Source of the DNA: Prochlorococcus sp. AG-424-P18
GTDB lineage: Bacteria > Cyanobacteriota > Cyanobacteriia > PCC-6307 > Cyanobiaceae
Assembly: GCA_003213235.1 (NCBI GenBank)
Contig: QCNJ01000001.1
Location: 156,638 to 220,637 of the forward strand
Reading direction: 5' to 3'
DNA length: 64,000 nucleotides
Positions within the stretch are counted from its first letter, which is position 1. Each line of letters starts with the position of its first letter. The translations under genes and the position numbers were made by a program. Of this stretch, positions 63,326 to 64,000 are shown piece after piece. A model generated the notes under the pieces. The model had not been told where the DNA came from. It saw nothing but the letters and a program-made list of their open reading frames with translations, and did not search any database.

Positions 63326-64000
63326 ATGTCAAAAGAAAATATGCCAGATGTTCTTGTTTTGGGTGCAGGGCCTGCAGGTATGGCAATTGCCTCAGCTTTA
63401 GGGAAGGAAAAATTAGATGTTGAAGTGCTTTCTCCAAATGGACCAGATGAACCTTGGCCAAACACATATGGTATTTGGGGGAAAGAAGTTGATCAACTCG
63501 GGCTTCAGGATTTACTTGAATATAGATGGAAGAATACTGTAAGTTTTTTTGGGCATGGCGCTTTAGAAGAACAGGACGACGAGAATAAAGCCACGGAACA
63601 TTCACTAGATTATGGACTATTTGATAAAAAGAAACTCCACAATTATTGGTTTAATGAATGCAATAAGTCTTTTATTAAATGGCATCAAGGCTTTGCAAAC
63701 AAAATACATTTTGAAAAATACCAAAGTATAGTAACTACAAAAGATGGCAAGACTTACTCTGCAAGATTAGTAGTAGATGCAACAGGATATGATCCTGTTT
63801 TTCTTAAATTAAAATCGTGTGGTCCCCTAGCAGTCCAAACTTGTTATGGAATAGTAGGTAATTTTAGTAAACCCCCCCTGAAAAAAGGTCAGTTTGTATT
63901 AATGGACTATAGAAATGACCATCTTAACGATGAGCAAAAAAAAGAACCGCCCACTTTTCTTTATGCAATGGATATGGGGGATGGTAAATATTTTCTTGAA
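63326..64000 (+). CDS. crtL: Lycopene cyclase, 5' part only (window end)
   Basis: The first 225 codons of a flavoprotein of the CrtL/LycB-LycE family, cut by the window end. Features are the dinucleotide motif VLVLGAGPAGMAIA (residues 9-22), WPNTYGIW (46-53), DYGLFDKKKL, VVDATGYDP (about 152-160) and QTCYGIVG. It cyclises lycopene to beta- or epsilon-rings in the thylakoid or envelope membrane. Prochlorococcus has two, CrtL-b and CrtL-e; the metY-fur-stpA neighbourhood and the absence of other pigments genes suggest CrtL-e, but this is a guess. The Thr-Tyr-Gly-Ile start loop fits either. Confidence 0.85.
   Translation, partial: MSKENMPDVLVLGAGPAGMAIASALGKEKLDVEVLSPNGPDEPWPNTYGIWGKEVDQLGLQDLLEYRWKNTVSFFGHGALEEQDDENKATEHSLDYGLFDKKKLHNYWFNECNKSFIKWHQGFANKIHFEKYQSIVTTKDGKTYSARLVVDATGYDPVFLKLKSCGPLAVQTCYGIVGNFSKPPLKKGQFVLMDYRNDHLNDEQKKEPPTFLYAMDMGDGKYFLE

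Noticed and set aside
63267..63605. 112-codon minus-strand frame at the window end
   Set aside because: It overlaps the clear lycopene cyclase start on the other strand; a shadow frame.

Overview
The window looks like a chromosome segment of a high-light-adapted Prochlorococcus (marine picocyanobacterium). The evidence is the very AT-rich sequence (roughly 30% GC by eye), short intergenic gaps, a high-light-inducible protein (Hli), a Tic20-like protein, a CPP1-like chaperone, an S41 C-terminal processing protease, a lycopene cyclase, a class II (B12-dependent) ribonucleotide reductase, several families seen mainly in marine picocyanobacteria (DUF1651, Trp-rich DUF2389, DUF3531, DUF2811), and 6S RNA immediately downstream of purK.

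Layout. 0-8.5 kb is an accessory stretch crowded with microproteins (28-105 aa, many with one membrane helix), the hli gene, two copies of a DUF1651 gene that share a near-consensus promoter, a stand-alone NAD-dependent DNA ligase adenylation domain, and two short structured minus-strand transcripts with unusually good Shine-Dalgarno sequences. 8.6-33 kb is core genome: 6S RNA, purK, a frameshifted aroB, MidA methyltransferase, TPM-domain protein, nadA, S41 protease, ispG, a divergent family 4 uracil-DNA glycosylase, aspartate aminotransferase, a phnD-phnC-phnE phosphonate/phosphite importer, GDSL esterase, phytyl-phosphate kinase-like DUF92, rsmE, an ECF-type ATPase, hslO, CPP1, prfC and nrdJ.

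33.2-33.65 kb holds a compact nitrogen-control locus: an NtcA box over the probable start site, a leader that fits the glutamine-binding Downstream-peptide/glnA riboswitch class, a 33-aa DUF4278 (PirA-like) peptide, and a terminator. 34-42.7 kb is a cell-surface polysaccharide island (deacetylase, sugar formyltransferase, RmlD-like reductase, glycosyltransferase, CapE-like dehydratase, a DUF3431-like protein, a methyltransferase). It ends at an intact tRNA-Ser(TGA) and contains truncated tRNA-Ser copies and a truncated capE copy. The repeats show a two-fold tandem module, capE 5' end + different cargo gene + tRNA-Ser promoter/5' half, with a period of about 2.1-2.2 kb.

42.7-64 kb is mostly core again: Tic20-like, glyoxalase I, a ribbon-helix-helix-like gene with tandem perfect palindromes upstream and a degenerate GIY-YIG-like partner, pentapeptide protein, GMC oxidoreductase, CbiX, SulP permease, metA-metY, a dehydrogenase-like gene divergent from a glucosylglycerol-phosphatase-like gene, arsS, Fur, MscS, a POR-like reductase, and the start of a lycopene cyclase cut by the window end. 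Functional calls rest on motif recognition; no database search was possible.
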